Positions 1-8,702 of a DNA stretch of 64,000 nt are shown piece by piece (within the stretch, counting starts at the first letter, position 1; every line of letters begins with the position of its first letter). Location: contig NZ_JAAZUH010000002.1 in the NCBI RefSeq assembly GCF_013185915.1, forward strand, positions 558,001 through 622,000. The letters are read 5' to 3'. This stretch comes from Stenotrophomonas bentonitica. GTDB lineage: Bacteria > Pseudomonadota > Gammaproteobacteria > Xanthomonadales > Xanthomonadaceae. A program made the position numbers and the translations under genes. The notes under the pieces are model-generated. The model saw only the letters and a program-made list of their open reading frames with translations. It had not been told where the DNA came from and did not search any database.

Positions 1-42
1 AAAGATTGAACTCCGGTCCGCGATGGTGGTGAGAGGCAAAGG

Positions 43-66
43 GAGCCGGGCAGAGCCCGGCTCTAC
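43..66 (-). repeat. SMAG-type GTAG palindrome
   Basis: Read on the minus strand this starts GTAG and continues as a stem of GAGCCGGG against CCCGGCTC. It is the short palindrome family (GTAG head plus hairpin) abundant in Stenotrophomonas intergenic DNA. An identical copy lies at 255-278 and relatives recur across the window. Confidence 0.75.
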
Positions 67-106
67 CGCGTTTCAGGGACTGACCGACGCACTATCGGAG
101 GGTCGG

Positions 107-198
107 CGGGGGTGGGTTTGCGGGGGAATGAGCGGCATGGATGCCGCGACTTAGCCTCCATGGACGGATTCACGGCGTCCCCCGCAAACCCACCCCCG
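107..198. repeat. Cruciform-type element, copy 1
   Basis: A perfect 21-bp inverted repeat (107-127 against 178-198) encloses a 50-nt centre. The centre holds a small hairpin around CATGGATG and then an AGCCTC...GGATTCACGGCG motif. Two more copies, with different arm sequences but related centres, lie at 7684-7786 and 8046-8143. Conserved centres with diverged, compensated arms suggest a folded DNA or RNA element. Confidence 0.7.
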
Positions 199-254
199 AC
201 GGCCCTGACCCGGCAAACCGCGCGGCCCACGGCTGTTCGCCCGAATCCAACAGC

Positions 255-278
255 GAGCCGGGCAGAGCCCGGCTCTAC
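255..278 (-). repeat. SMAG-type GTAG palindrome
   Basis: Identical to the copy at 43-66: GTAG head on the minus strand followed by an eight-pair GC-rich stem. Confidence 0.75.
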
Positions 279-300
279 GGATCGCGTGCAATCCGAGCCC

Positions 301-332
301 AAAACAGAACGGCCGGGAAGGTCCCGGCCGTT
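301..332 (-). terminator. Rho-independent terminator of parC
   Basis: An 11-bp perfect stem AACGGCCGGGA (308-318) against TCCCGGCCGTT (322-332) with a 3-nt loop. On the minus strand it is followed by TTCTGTTTT. It lies 30 bp beyond the parC stop codon. Confidence 0.8.
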
Positions 333-361
333 CGTGCATTGAAGCGTAAGCAAGCGGGCGC

Positions 362-2605
362 TTACTCCACCGCCAACCCATCCACCTTCTGCCACCCGCG
401 CGGCAGCAGATGCCCGCGCGTGGCGCGGCTGCCGATGTAGGTTTCCAGATCCTTGTACGACAGGTTCATGGTGCGCTGGCCGCTGCGGACCAGCAGCGTG
501 TTGCCCGGGCCCACCGCAACCACCGCCACCACACGCTCCGTTGCCAGCTTCGCCTTCGGAATGTCGATGATCTTGTTGCCCTTGCCCTTGTCCAGTTCCG
601 GCAGCTCCGACGCCGGGATCGCCAGCAGGTTGCCCGAACTGGTTACCGCCACGATCCGATCCGCTTCCGGGTTCGCCACCACCGCCGGCGTCAGCACCTT
701 CGAACCCGACGTCAGGTTCAACATTGCCTTGCCCGCCTTGTTGCGGCCCGTCAGGTTCTCGAAGCGCGTCACGAACCCGTAGCCATGCGTCGACGCCAGC
801 ACGAAGCGCGTATCGTTCTCCCCGCTGGCCAACGTCATGAACGCACTGCCCGCCGCCGGCGAGAAGCGGCCGGTCAGCGGCTCGCCATTGCCGCGCGCCG
901 AGGGCAGCGTGTGCACCAGCGTCGAATACGCACGGCCCTCGCTGTCCAGGAACGCAACCTGTTGCGTACTGCGCGAACGCACCGAACCCAACAACGCATC
1001 GCCCTCACGGTACGACAGCGTCGACGGGTCCATGTCGTGGCCCTTCGCCGCACGGATCCAGCCCTTCTCCGACAGCACCACCGTCATCGGCTCGCTCGGC
1101 ACCAGCTCCGACTCGTCGATCGCCTGCGCCGCCCCACGCTGCACCAGCGGCGAACGGCGTGCATCGCCGAACTTCTTCGCATCCGCCGTCAGCTCGTCGC
1201 GGATCAGCTTGCGCAGCTTCGCCTTGCTGTCCAGGATCGACTGGATCTTCTCGCGCTCCTTGGCCAGCTCGTCCTGCTCGCCCCGGATCTTCATCTCTTC
1301 CAGGCGCGCCAGCTGCTTCAGCTTGGTCTCCAGGATGTAATCAGCCTGGTCATCGCTCAGCCCGAAGCGCGCAATCAACGCCGCCTTCGGCTCGTCCTCC
1401 GTACGGATGATGTGGATCACCTCATCCAGGTTGAGGAACGCCACCAGCAGGCCTTCCAACAGGTGCAGGCGACGGTCCACCTTCTCCAGGCGATGGGTGA
1501 GGCGGCGGGTCACCGTGGTCCCACGGAACTGCAGCCACTCGCTCAGCAGCATCTTCAGGTTCTTCACCTGCGGACGCCCGTCCAGCCCGATCACATTGAG
1601 ATTCACCCGGTAGCTGCGCTCCAGGTCCGTCGTCGCGAACAGATGGCCCATCAGCTGTTCCGCGTCCACCCGGTTCGAACGCGGCACCAGCACCACCCGC
1701 ACCGGATTCGCATGGTCCGACTCGTCGCGGATGTCTTCCAGCCACGGCAGCTTCTTCGCGCGCATCTGCGCCGCGATCTGCTCGATCACCTTCGACGGCG
1801 ACACCTGGAACGGAAGCGCATTGATGACGATGTTCGTGCCTTCCTTCAGGAAGGTCGAACGCGCACGCACACTGCCGTAGCCCGTGTCGTACATCGTCCG
1901 CAGGTCCGCCGCCGGCGTGATGATCTCCGCCGCGCTCGGGTAGTCCGGGCCCTTCACGTGCTCCAGCAGCGCGTCCAGGCTCGCGTCCGGATCGTCCAGC
2001 AGGTGCAGCAGCGCGCTGACGATCTCATTGAGGTTGTGCGGCGGCACGTCAGTCGCCATGCCCACCGCGATACCCGTGGTGCCGTTCAGCAGCAGGTGCG
2101 GCAGGCGCGCCGGCATCCAGGTCGGCTCTTCCAGCGTCCCGTCGAAGTTCGGCGTCCAGTCCGTCGTGCCCTGGTTGATCTCGCCCAGCAGCACCTCCGC
2201 GATCGGGGTCAGCTTCGACTCCGTGTAACGCATCGCCGCGAACGACTTCGGGTCATCGGTCGAACCGAAGTTGCCCTGGCCCTCGATCAGCGGATACCGG
2301 TACGAGAACGGCTGCGCCATCAGCACCAGCGCCTCGTAGCACGCACTGTCGCCGTGCGGGTGGTACTTACCGATCACGTCACCCACGGTACGGGCGGACT
2401 TCTTCGGCTTGGACGCAGCGTTCAGCCCCAGCTCGCTCATTGAATAGATGATGCGGCGCTGCACCGGCTTCAGGCCGTCGCCGATGAACGGCAGTGCACG
2501 GTCGAGCACCACGTACATCGAGTAGTCCAGGTACGCCCGTTCAGCGTATTCACGCAGGGGAAGCTGTTCAAAGCCGTGGAAAGCGGGGCGGGCTAGATCG
2601 GTCAT
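362..2605 (-). CDS. parC: DNA topoisomerase IV subunit A
   Basis: ParC cuts and re-seals DNA with ParE and unlinks daughter chromosomes. The 747-residue length and domain order (N-terminal winged-helix/tower breakage domain, coiled coil, C-terminal beta-pinwheel) fit the family. The catalytic Arg126-Tyr127 is in [10 protein letters not shown]. The quinolone-determining stretch [12 protein letters not shown] keeps Ser87 and Glu91, which correspond to E. coli ParC Ser80 and Glu84, so the target looks wild type. The start is the ATG at 2605. The gene stands alone, with its own terminator, and is divergent from the emr operon. Confidence 0.97.
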   Translation of the reverse strand: MTDLARPAFHGFEQLPLREYAERAYLDYSMYVVLDRALPFIGDGLKPVQRRIIYSMSELGLNAASKPKKSARTVGDVIGKYHPHGDSACYEALVLMAQPFSYRYPLIEGQGNFGSTDDPKSFAAMRYTESKLTPIAEVLLGEINQGTTDWTPNFDGTLEEPTWMPARLPHLLLNGTTGIAVGMATDVPPHNLNEIVSALLHLLDDPDASLDALLEHVKGPDYPSAAEIITPAADLRTMYDTGYGSVRARSTFLKEGTNIVINALPFQVSPSKVIEQIAAQMRAKKLPWLEDIRDESDHANPVRVVLVPRSNRVDAEQLMGHLFATTDLERSYRVNLNVIGLDGRPQVKNLKMLLSEWLQFRGTTVTRRLTHRLEKVDRRLHLLEGLLVAFLNLDEVIHIIRTEDEPKAALIARFGLSDDQADYILETKLKQLARLEEMKIRGEQDELAKEREKIQSILDSKAKLRKLIRDELTADAKKFGDARRSPLVQRGAAQAIDESELVPSEPMTVVLSEKGWIRAAKGHDMDPSTLSYREGDALLGSVRSRSTQQVAFLDSEGRAYSTLVHTLPSARGNGEPLTGRFSPAAGSAFMTLASGENDTRFVLASTHGYGFVTRFENLTGRNKAGKAMLNLTSGSKVLTPAVVANPEADRIVAVTSSGNLLAIPASELPELDKGKGNKIIDIPKAKLATERVVAVVAVGPGNTLLVRSGQRTMNLSYKDLETYIGSRATRGHLLPRGWQKVDGLAVE

Positions 2606-2763
2606 GCGGGATGGATACCTGTGGCAAAAGACGGCGAGACGGCTGTCGCCCTCGCAGGCCGTCGATTATCCGCATAGGACGTAGGATGCCAAGCCATGTG
2701 AAGGAATCGGGCGCCAGGGCCAGTGTTCTGAATGGGGCAACACTGCATTTGCTTCCAGATCGA

Positions 2764-2783
2764 ATATTTCCATTGAGAAATAT
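2764..2783. promoter_or_regulatory. Candidate MarR-type operator upstream of emrR
   Basis: A perfect inverted repeat ATATTTC-6 nt-GAAATAT sits about 27 bp before the emrR start, in an AT-rich patch unlike the flanks. MarR repressors usually bind such palindromes over their own promoters. The assignment to EmrR is inferred from position. Confidence 0.5.
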
Positions 2784-2809
2784 ATTTTTCGGAAGTAAAG
2801 TGCCTCCCC

Positions 2810-3253
2810 ATGATGATCTGCCCCGAAACCCCGCCCAGTCTGGGACTGCTGCTGCGCCAGGTCCGCGATGGCCTGATGCGTGAGCTGGACGTGTCCATGG
2901 CCGAGGAAAACCTCGATATCGGCTTCACCCACTACCTGGGCCTGAAGGTGCTGTCGTTCCGCGCGCCGTGTACCGCCAACGAGCTGGCCCAGGCCCTGGA
3001 CCAGGTGCCCAGCGCGGTGACCCGCCTGCTGGACAAGCTGGAAGCGCTGGGCTGCGTGCGCCGTGAACCGCATGCGCAGGACCGGCGTGCGCTGCAGATC
3101 GTACTGACCGACGAAGGCCGCCAGTTGTGGGCCCGGCTCCAGCAGCGCGGCGACCGGGTGATCGACGACGCCATGCGCGATCTGTCTCCCGACGAGCGCC
3201 AGATGCTGCTTTCCCTGTTGACCCGTGTCCGTGACTCCCTCACTACGCCATGA
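2810..3253 (+). CDS. emrR: MarR-family repressor EmrR
   Basis: A 147-residue winged-helix regulator. Residues about 55-100 carry the MarR helix-turn-helix and wing (ANELAQALDQVPSAVTRLLD, then DRRALQIVLTDEG). It is the first gene of a plus-strand operon with emrC, emrA and emrB; its stop overlaps the emrC start (ATGA at 3250-3253). In S. maltophilia, EmrR represses emrRCAB and is released by hydrophobic compounds. A second ATG directly follows the first, so the start could be 2813. The family is certain; the name rests on the operon. Confidence 0.9.
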   Translation: MMICPETPPSLGLLLRQVRDGLMRELDVSMAEENLDIGFTHYLGLKVLSFRAPCTANELAQALDQVPSAVTRLLDKLEALGCVRREPHAQDRRALQIVLTDEGRQLWARLQQRGDRVIDDAMRDLSPDERQMLLSLLTRVRDSLTTP

Positions 3254-4743
3254 CTCCTATTACTGAACGCACTTCATCGCTGCGACCGCTGCGGCCGGTG
3301 CTGCTGTCCGTGCTTGCCCTGGCGCTGGCCGCCTGTGCCAGCACCGGCGGCCTGGAACCGCACGGCAAGCTGCTCGACGCCGACAGCCTGCAGGCCCAGC
3401 GCACCCTGGCCGGCCACCCGCTGAGCCCGGCCGCGTGGCCGGCCACCGACTGGTGGCGCGCCCTCAACGACCCGCAGCTGGACGCGCTGATCGCCGAAGG
3501 CCTGCAGCACAATCCGGGGCTGGACGCGGCCGACGCGCGCCTGCGCCAGGCCCGCGCGCAGATCGGTACCGCGCATGCGGACCGCCTGCCCAGCGTCAAC
3601 GCCTCCGGTGGTTACACCGGCGTGCGCCTGCCCGAATCGATGGTCGGTGACGAGCTCGGCGGCAGCTATGCCGGCAGCGGCCAGGCCTACGTGAGCGTGA
3701 GCTACGGCGTGGACCTGTGGGGCGGCAAGCGTGCCGCCTGGGAAGCCGCCGTGGACAGCGGCCATGCCGCCGCAGTCGACGCGCAGGCCGCGCGCCTCAA
3801 TCTCTCGGCCGGCATTGCCGAAGCCTATGCGCAGCTGGGCTACGCCTGGCGCCTGCACGACGTGGCCAGCGAAGAGCTGGACCGCTCGCAGAAGACCCTG
3901 ACCCTGGTCCGCCAGCGTCGCGCGGCCGGCATCGACAGCGACCTGCAGACCCGCCAGGCCGAAGCCCGCATTCCGGTCGCGCAGCAGCAGCTGCAGGCCG
4001 CGCAGCAGCAGATCGACGATGCGCGCACCGCGCTGGCCGCACTGGTCGGGCAGGGCCCGGACCGCGGCCTGCAGATCGAACGCCCGCAGCCGCTGAATCC
4101 GCTGGCCCTGCAGTTGCCCAGCGTGTTGCCCAGCGAACTGCTGGGCCGTCGCCCGGATATCGTGGCGGCGCGCTGGCGGGTGGAAGCGGCCGGTCGCGAG
4201 ATCGACGCGTCCAAGGCGAAGTTCTATCCCAGCCTCAACCTTACCGCCCTCGGCGGCGTGGTGGCCGGTGAGGTCGACCAGCTGCTGAAGAGCGGTTCGA
4301 CCTTCGCCTTCATCGCGCCGGCGCTGAGCCTGCCGATCTTCGACGGCGGCCGCCTGCGCGCCAACCTGGACAAGACCGACGCGCAGTACGACCTGGCCGT
4401 GGCCAACTACAACCAGTCGGTGGTCGATGCACTGCGCGAAGTGGCCGACCAGGTCAACGCAGTGCGCTCGCTGGCCGAGCAGGCCGCGTCGCAGGCGCAG
4501 GCCGTGGACACCGCACGCGCGGCGCACGACCTGGCGCAGCAGCGCTACAAGGCCGGTGTCGGCAGCTACCTGGACGTGCTGAGCGTGGAAGCGCAGCTGC
4601 TGCAGTCGCAGCAGCAGCTGGCCGCGCTGCAGTCGCGTCAGATCCTTGTTTCGGTCCGGCTGAGCCAGGCACTCGGCGGCGGGTTCACCCCGTCCGGCGA
4701 CACCGCCACGCTCGCCACCGCCCCCGAATCCACGCATTCCTGA
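3250..4743 (+). CDS. emrC: Outer-membrane efflux lipoprotein EmrC (TolC/NodT family)
   Basis: A 497-residue RND-type outer-membrane channel. A lipoprotein signal ends at the lipobox LAAC (Cys29), followed by two outer-membrane-factor repeats (about 60-260 and 270-470). Typical motifs include LLGRRPDIVAARWRVEAA and YKAGVGSYLDVLSVEAQLL. It should form the trimeric exit duct for EmrAB and dock with EmrA in the periplasm. It is translationally coupled to emrR and sits 10 bp before emrA. Having a dedicated channel in the operon is the Stenotrophomonas arrangement; E. coli EmrAB borrows TolC. Confidence 0.93.
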   Translation: MTPITERTSSLRPLRPVLLSVLALALAACASTGGLEPHGKLLDADSLQAQRTLAGHPLSPAAWPATDWWRALNDPQLDALIAEGLQHNPGLDAADARLRQARAQIGTAHADRLPSVNASGGYTGVRLPESMVGDELGGSYAGSGQAYVSVSYGVDLWGGKRAAWEAAVDSGHAAAVDAQAARLNLSAGIAEAYAQLGYAWRLHDVASEELDRSQKTLTLVRQRRAAGIDSDLQTRQAEARIPVAQQQLQAAQQQIDDARTALAALVGQGPDRGLQIERPQPLNPLALQLPSVLPSELLGRRPDIVAARWRVEAAGREIDASKAKFYPSLNLTALGGVVAGEVDQLLKSGSTFAFIAPALSLPIFDGGRLRANLDKTDAQYDLAVANYNQSVVDALREVADQVNAVRSLAEQAASQAQAVDTARAAHDLAQQRYKAGVGSYLDVLSVEAQLLQSQQQLAALQSRQILVSVRLSQALGGGFTPSGDTATLATAPESTHS

Positions 4744-4753
4744 GAGTCCTCCC

Positions 4754-5935
4754 ATGAGCCAGACATCCGCTCCCGCTGCCGCTCCGGCAGCTCCTTCCCG
4801 TCGCGGCAAGCTGCTGCGTGGCCTGCTGGCCATCGTGGTGCTGCTGATCGCGGCCGCCGCGCTGTGGTACTTCATGTTCGGCCGCTGGTTCGAAGAAACC
4901 GACGACGCCTACGTGCAGGGCAACCAGGTGCAGATCACCCCGCTGATCACCGGTACGGTGGTGGCGATCAACGCTGACGACGGCATGCGCGTGGAGCGCG
5001 GCCAGCTGCTGGTGCAGCTGGATCCGGCCGACACCGAAGTGGCGCTGCAGCAGGCCCGCGCCAACCTGGCCCGGACCGTGCGCCAGACCCGTGGTCTGTA
5101 CCGCAGCGTGGAAGGTGCGCAGGCCGAACTGAGCGCGCGCCAGGTCACCCTGAACCGCGTGCGCGAAGACTTCGCCCGCCGCAAGGGCCTGGCCGCAACG
5201 GGCGCGATCTCCGATGAAGAGCTGGCGCATGCGCGCAACGAGCTGGCGGCGGCCGAAGCGGCCGTGGCCGGGTCGCGCGAGTCGTTCGAGCGCAACAACG
5301 CGCTGGTCGACGACACCGTGATTGCCACCCAGCCGGACGTGCAGGCGGCTGCGGCGCAGCTGCGCCAGGCGTACCTCAACAACGCCCGCGCGGGCATCGT
5401 GGCGCCGGTCAGCGGCTACGTGGCGCGTCGTTCGGTGCAGGTTGGCCAGCGCGTGCAGCCGGGCAACGCGCTGATGGCGGTGGTGCCGACCGAGCAGATG
5501 TGGGTGGAAGCGAACTTCAAGGAAACCCAGCTGCGCCACATGCGCCTGGGCCAGGAAGTGGAGCTGCGCTCGGACCTGTACGGTGGTGAGGTGAAGTACA
5601 AGGGCCGCATCGACAGCCTGGGCCTGGGCACCGGTTCGGCGTTCTCGCTGCTGCCGGCCCAGAACGCGAGCGGCAACTGGATCAAGATCGTGCAGCGCGT
5701 ACCGGTGCGCATCGCCATCGATGCGAAGCAGCTGGCCGACAATCCGCTGCGCATCGGTCTGTCGATGAAGGCCGAGGTGAGCCTGCGCGACCAGAAGGGC
5801 ACGGTGCTGCCGACGGCGCCTGCGAAGGGCCAGGTGTTCGACACCGACGTGTACGCCACGCAGCTGCACAACGCGGACGATGTGATCCACGAGATCATCC
5901 AGAGCAACCTGCCGCGCCAGGCGAAGGCAAGCTGA
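4754..5935 (+). CDS. emrA: Membrane-fusion (adaptor) protein EmrA
   Basis: A 393-residue HlyD/EmrA-type adaptor: one N-terminal membrane helix (about 24-44), a split biotinyl-lipoyl domain (TGTVVAINADDGMRVERGQLL and GIVAPVSGYVARRSVQVGQRV) around a long coiled-coil hairpin, then a beta-barrel domain. It links EmrB in the inner membrane to EmrC. It lies eight bases before emrB and has its own GAG-rich ribosome site. Confidence 0.95.
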   Translation: MSQTSAPAAAPAAPSRRGKLLRGLLAIVVLLIAAAALWYFMFGRWFEETDDAYVQGNQVQITPLITGTVVAINADDGMRVERGQLLVQLDPADTEVALQQARANLARTVRQTRGLYRSVEGAQAELSARQVTLNRVREDFARRKGLAATGAISDEELAHARNELAAAEAAVAGSRESFERNNALVDDTVIATQPDVQAAAAQLRQAYLNNARAGIVAPVSGYVARRSVQVGQRVQPGNALMAVVPTEQMWVEANFKETQLRHMRLGQEVELRSDLYGGEVKYKGRIDSLGLGTGSAFSLLPAQNASGNWIKIVQRVPVRIAIDAKQLADNPLRIGLSMKAEVSLRDQKGTVLPTAPAKGQVFDTDVYATQLHNADDVIHEIIQSNLPRQAKAS

Positions 5936-5942
5936 GGCCGCC

Positions 5943-7529
5943 ATGTCCGCACAAGCTCCCGCCGCACCCGGCATGCCGGGTGCGCCGTCGGCGCCAGGTG
6001 CGACCGGCGCGTTCCGGCCGGCCAATGTCGCGCTGTGTACTGCTGGCCTGGCCATGGCCTCGTTCATGCAGGTGCTCGACACCACCATCGCCAACGTTTC
6101 GCTGCCGACCATTGCCGGCAACCTGGGCGCCAGTTCGCAGCAGGCGACCTGGGTCATTACCTCGTTCGCGGTCAGTACGGCGATCGCGCTGCCGCTGACC
6201 GGTTGGCTGAGCCGCCGGTTCGGCGAGACCAAGCTGTTCATCTGGGCGACGCTGTCGTTCGTGGTGGCGTCGTTACTGTGTGGCCTGGCGCAGAGCATGG
6301 GCATGCTGGTGGTGTCGCGTGCGCTGCAGGGCTTCGTGGCGGGGCCGATGTACCCGATCACGCAGTCGCTGCTGGTGTCGATCTATCCACGGGAGAAACG
6401 CGGGCAGGCGCTGGCGCTGCTGGCGATGATCACGGTGGTGGCGCCGATCTGCGGTCCGATCCTGGGCGGCTGGATCACGGACAACTACAGTTGGGAATGG
6501 ATATTCCTGATCAACGTGCCACTGGGCATTTTCGCGGCGCTGGTGGTGCGTAACCAGTTGAAGGGGCGTCCGGAGCACATCGAAAAGCCGAAGATGGACT
6601 ACGTGGGCCTGATCACGCTGATCATCGGCGTGGGCGCGCTGCAGCTGGTGCTGGACCTGGGCAACGATGAGGACTGGTTCAGTTCGCCGATGATCGTTGC
6701 GCTGGCCTGCATTTCGGTGGTGGCGCTGGCGGTGTTCCTGATCTGGGAGCTGACCGACAAGGATCCGATCGTGGACCTGCGGTTGTTCCGGCATCGGAAT
6801 TTCCGCGCGGGCACGCTGGCGATGGTGGTGGCGTATGCGGCATTCTTCAGTGTGTCGCTGCTGATCCCGCAGTGGTTGCAGCGCGACATGGGCTACACGG
6901 CGATCTGGGCGGGGCTGGCAACGGCGCCGATCGGTATCCTGCCGGTGATCATGACGCCGTTCGTGGGCAAGTATGCGTCGCGCTTCGACATGCGCTGGAT
7001 CGCGTCGATCGCGTTCGTGTTCCTGTCGTTCACCAGTTTCATGCGCTCGGGTTTCAACCTGCAGGTGGACTTCACGCACGTGGCGGGGGTGCAGCTGATC
7101 ATGGGTATTGGCGTGGCCCTGTTCTTCATGCCGGTGCTGCAGATCCTGCTGTCGGACCTGGACGGTCGCGAGATCGCGGCGGGCTCGGGCCTGGCAACGT
7201 TCCTGCGAACGCTGGGCGGCAGTTTCGCGGCATCGTTGACGACGTGGCTGTGGGCGCACCGCACGCAGGAGCACCACGCGCACCTGACCGAAAGCATTTC
7301 GGTGTACACGCCGGGCATGCAGGAGAAAGTGACGGCGATGGGGCAGGGCGACCTGCAGCATGGCGCGGCGGCGTTGAACAACATGATCAACCACCAGGCA
7401 TCGCAGATGGGCTTCAACGACATCTTCTTCCTGCTGGGCTGGGTGTTCCTGGCGATCATCGCCTTCCTTTGGCTGGCCAAGCCGCCGTTCGGCGCAGGCG
7501 CCGGTGCGGCGTCGGCTGGCGGGCACTGA
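5943..7529 (+). CDS. emrB: DHA2-family multidrug/H+ antiporter EmrB
   Basis: A 528-residue major-facilitator pump with about 14 predicted helices. Motif A-like WLSRRFGETKLF and the antiporter motif C region VAPICGPILGGW are present, as is the DHA2 motif LDTTIANVSLP in the first helix. A Pro/Ala/Gly-rich 25-residue leader precedes helix 1. It exports hydrophobic agents (uncouplers, nalidixic acid and macrolides in the S. maltophilia homologue) through EmrA and EmrC. It is the last gene of the operon and is followed by a strong terminator. Confidence 0.95.
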   Translation: MSAQAPAAPGMPGAPSAPGATGAFRPANVALCTAGLAMASFMQVLDTTIANVSLPTIAGNLGASSQQATWVITSFAVSTAIALPLTGWLSRRFGETKLFIWATLSFVVASLLCGLAQSMGMLVVSRALQGFVAGPMYPITQSLLVSIYPREKRGQALALLAMITVVAPICGPILGGWITDNYSWEWIFLINVPLGIFAALVVRNQLKGRPEHIEKPKMDYVGLITLIIGVGALQLVLDLGNDEDWFSSPMIVALACISVVALAVFLIWELTDKDPIVDLRLFRHRNFRAGTLAMVVAYAAFFSVSLLIPQWLQRDMGYTAIWAGLATAPIGILPVIMTPFVGKYASRFDMRWIASIAFVFLSFTSFMRSGFNLQVDFTHVAGVQLIMGIGVALFFMPVLQILLSDLDGREIAAGSGLATFLRTLGGSFAASLTTWLWAHRTQEHHAHLTESISVYTPGMQEKVTAMGQGDLQHGAAALNNMINHQASQMGFNDIFFLLGWVFLAIIAFLWLAKPPFGAGAGAASAGGH

Positions 7530-7548
7530 CTGCGCGCGTGATGCAATC

Positions 7549-7580
7549 AAAAGCCCCGCAGAAGTGCGGGGCTTTTCTTT
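7549..7580 (+). terminator. Terminator of the emrRCAB operon
   Basis: A perfect 12-bp stem AAAAGCCCCGCA / TGCGGGGCTTTT (7549-7560, 7565-7576), loop GAAG, then a T-rich tail. It lies 20 bp after the emrB stop. Confidence 0.9.
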
Positions 7581-7610
7581 TGTGCGCGCCGCTCGGATTG
7601 CACACCCAGC

Positions 7611-7634
7611 GTGGAGCCGGGCTCTGCCCGGCTC
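7611..7634 (+). repeat. SMAG-like palindrome (GTGG head)
   Basis: GTGGAGCCGGGCTCTGCCCG continues to a full stem. It is the same hairpin as at 43-66 but with GTGG in place of GTAG. Confidence 0.65.
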
Positions 7635-7683
7635 GCTGTTGGATTCAGGCGAACAGCCCGCGGCGGCGACATTCCCTGGTGTT

Positions 7684-7786
7684 GGGCCGGCGGGTGGGGG
7701 GTACGGGACACGCCTTAAATCTCCAGTTAGGCTCGGGCGGCACATCCATGTGCCTTCACGGTCCCGTACCCCCCACCCGCCGGCCC
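7684..7786. repeat. Cruciform-type element, copy 2 (inverted)
   Basis: A perfect 25-bp inverted repeat (7684-7708 against 7762-7786) surrounds a 53-nt centre. Read on the minus strand, the centre has the hairpin GGCACATGGATGTGCC followed by AGCCTAACTGG and AAGGCG. That matches the order of motifs in copies 1 and 3, so this copy is inverted relative to them. Confidence 0.7.
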
Positions 7787-7869
7787 ATCAAGAGTGCGTC
7801 GGCTGGCACGGGAAAAGCGGATGTGCCGACCTTGGGATCGGCACAAATGTGCGCGGGTGGTTTGGCTGA

Positions 7870-7892
7870 GGACACGCATGGCGTGTCGCTAC
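7870..7892 (-). repeat. GTAG palindrome, ACACGCCATGCGTGT type
   Basis: On the minus strand it reads GTAGCGACACGCCATGCGTG and onward: a second sequence variant of the GTAG repeats, also found at 23686-23752. Confidence 0.65.
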
Positions 7893-8045
7893 GCGGTGCG
7901 CCTGCGCCGTTTGGTAGGGTCGGTTCCCAAACGACCGCCGTGAAATGTTCCGCGCCCGGTGACGCATTGGAATAATCGGCGGCGCAACGTCGGCAAACGG
8001 CCGACATCCGCGTTTCCCATGGCCACCGGCCAACTGTCAAAGGGT

Positions 8046-8143
8046 CGCCCGGTGCCGGTTTGCGGGGGACTCGGCGCCATGGATGGCGTCCGCGTAGCCC
8101 CCATGGATGGGTTTACGGCGACCCCGCAAACCGGCACCGGGCG
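8046..8143. repeat. Cruciform-type element, copy 3
   Basis: A perfect 22-bp inverted repeat (8046-8067 against 8122-8143) surrounds a centre with a hairpin around CATGGATG, then AGCCCCCATGGATGGGTTTA and CGGCG. Motif order and spacing match copies 1 and 2, while the arm sequence differs. Confidence 0.7.
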
Positions 8144-8196
8144 GCCCAAGCCAGGGGCACCGTGCAAACGAAGGCTGTTCGCCTGAATCCAACTGC

Positions 8197-8219
8197 AGCT
8201 GGGCAGAGCCCAGCTCTAC
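8197..8219 (-). repeat. SMAG-type GTAG palindrome
   Basis: On the minus strand: GTAG then AGCTGGGCTCTGCCCAGCT. Compensated base changes relative to the 43-66 copy keep the hairpin. Confidence 0.65.
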
Positions 8220-8261
8220 GGCGCGTTGTCCGTGCGGTAAACCCAAACCCCGGAAACGAAA

Positions 8262-8281
8262 AAACCCGCTTGCGCGGGTTT
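8262..8281 (-). terminator. Terminator of the first tRNA-Leu gene
   Basis: AAACCCGC / GCGGGTTT stem with a 4-nt loop, followed on the minus strand by a run of T. It lies just downstream of the tRNA at 8299-8385. Confidence 0.85.
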
Positions 8282-8298
8282 GATCATTTACCGAGTCG

Positions 8299-8385
8299 TG
8301 GTGCCCAGGAGAGGACTCGAACCTCCACGAAGTTGCCCCCGCTAGCACCTGAAGCTAGTGCGTCTACCAATTCCGCCACCTGGGC
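8299..8385 (-). tRNA. tRNA-Leu (anticodon CAG), copy 1
   Basis: Minus-strand gene of 87 nt including encoded ACCA. Acceptor GCCCAGG pairs with CCTGGGC; the D arm holds AATTGGTAGACGC; the anticodon stem CTAGC/GCTAG surrounds loop TTCAGGT with anticodon CAG; a long class II variable arm follows; the T loop is GGTTCGAGTCC. It reads CUG, the main Leu codon in this GC-rich genome. Confidence 0.97.
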
Positions 8386-8479
8386 GACTCAGGAGGAGAA
8401 TTCTGCGGGAGAACCGCGATTGTGTCAACAGCATGTCGCAGAAAAAATCGTTCGCGACGGGCGTGGCGCAGAAACGAAA

Positions 8480-8499
8480 AAACCCGCTTTCGCGGGTTT
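8480..8499 (-). terminator. Terminator of the second tRNA-Leu gene
   Basis: AAACCCGC-TTTC-GCGGGTTT stem followed by a T-run on the minus strand. It has the same layout as the terminators at 8262 and 9398. Confidence 0.85.
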
Positions 8500-8516
8500 G
8501 ATCATTTACCGAGTCG

Positions 8517-8603
8517 TGGTGCCCAGGAGAGGACTCGAACCTCCACGAAGTTGCCCCCGCTAGCACCTGAAGCTAGTGCGTCTACCAATTCCGCCACCTG
8601 GGC
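8517..8603 (-). tRNA. tRNA-Leu (anticodon CAG), copy 2
   Basis: Identical in its 87 nt to copy 1 at 8299-8385, including the encoded CCA end. The duplicated unit also includes the 3' trailer (TCGTGGT...GATCATTTACCGA region) and the terminator, so the array arose by tandem duplication. Confidence 0.97.
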
Positions 8604-8702
8604 GACTCAGGGGGCGAATTATGCGGAAGCCTCCCAAGGCTGTCAATGCATGTTGAAGCCTCGATTGGCATACTCGGCCCACACCGACGCTCTGGAGTTT
8701 CC

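Larger units (their letters stand above)
1..361. other. Gene-free region downstream of parC, repeat-rich
   Basis: No convincing gene lies here; the short frames are GC-driven and run through palindromes. It contains two copies of the GTAG palindrome, a long inverted repeat and the parC terminator, each listed separately. The window starts inside this region, so whatever gene lies further left is unknown. Confidence 0.7.
7530..8298. other. 769-bp gene-free region with stacked palindromes
   Basis: No supported gene was found between emrB and the first tRNA. The stretch holds the emr terminator, three GTAG palindromes (7611, 7870, 8197), two large cruciform-type elements (7684-7786, 8046-8143) and a tRNA terminator. 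The reading frames are byproducts of GC-rich repeats. Confidence 0.7.

Noticed and set aside
410..2443. 677-codon plus-strand frame over parC
   Set aside because: Antisense shadow of parC in high-GC DNA; its protein is Arg/Gln/His-rich with no family pattern.
6273..7745. 490-codon minus-strand frame over emrB
   Set aside because: Antisense shadow that runs through the emr terminator and a palindrome.
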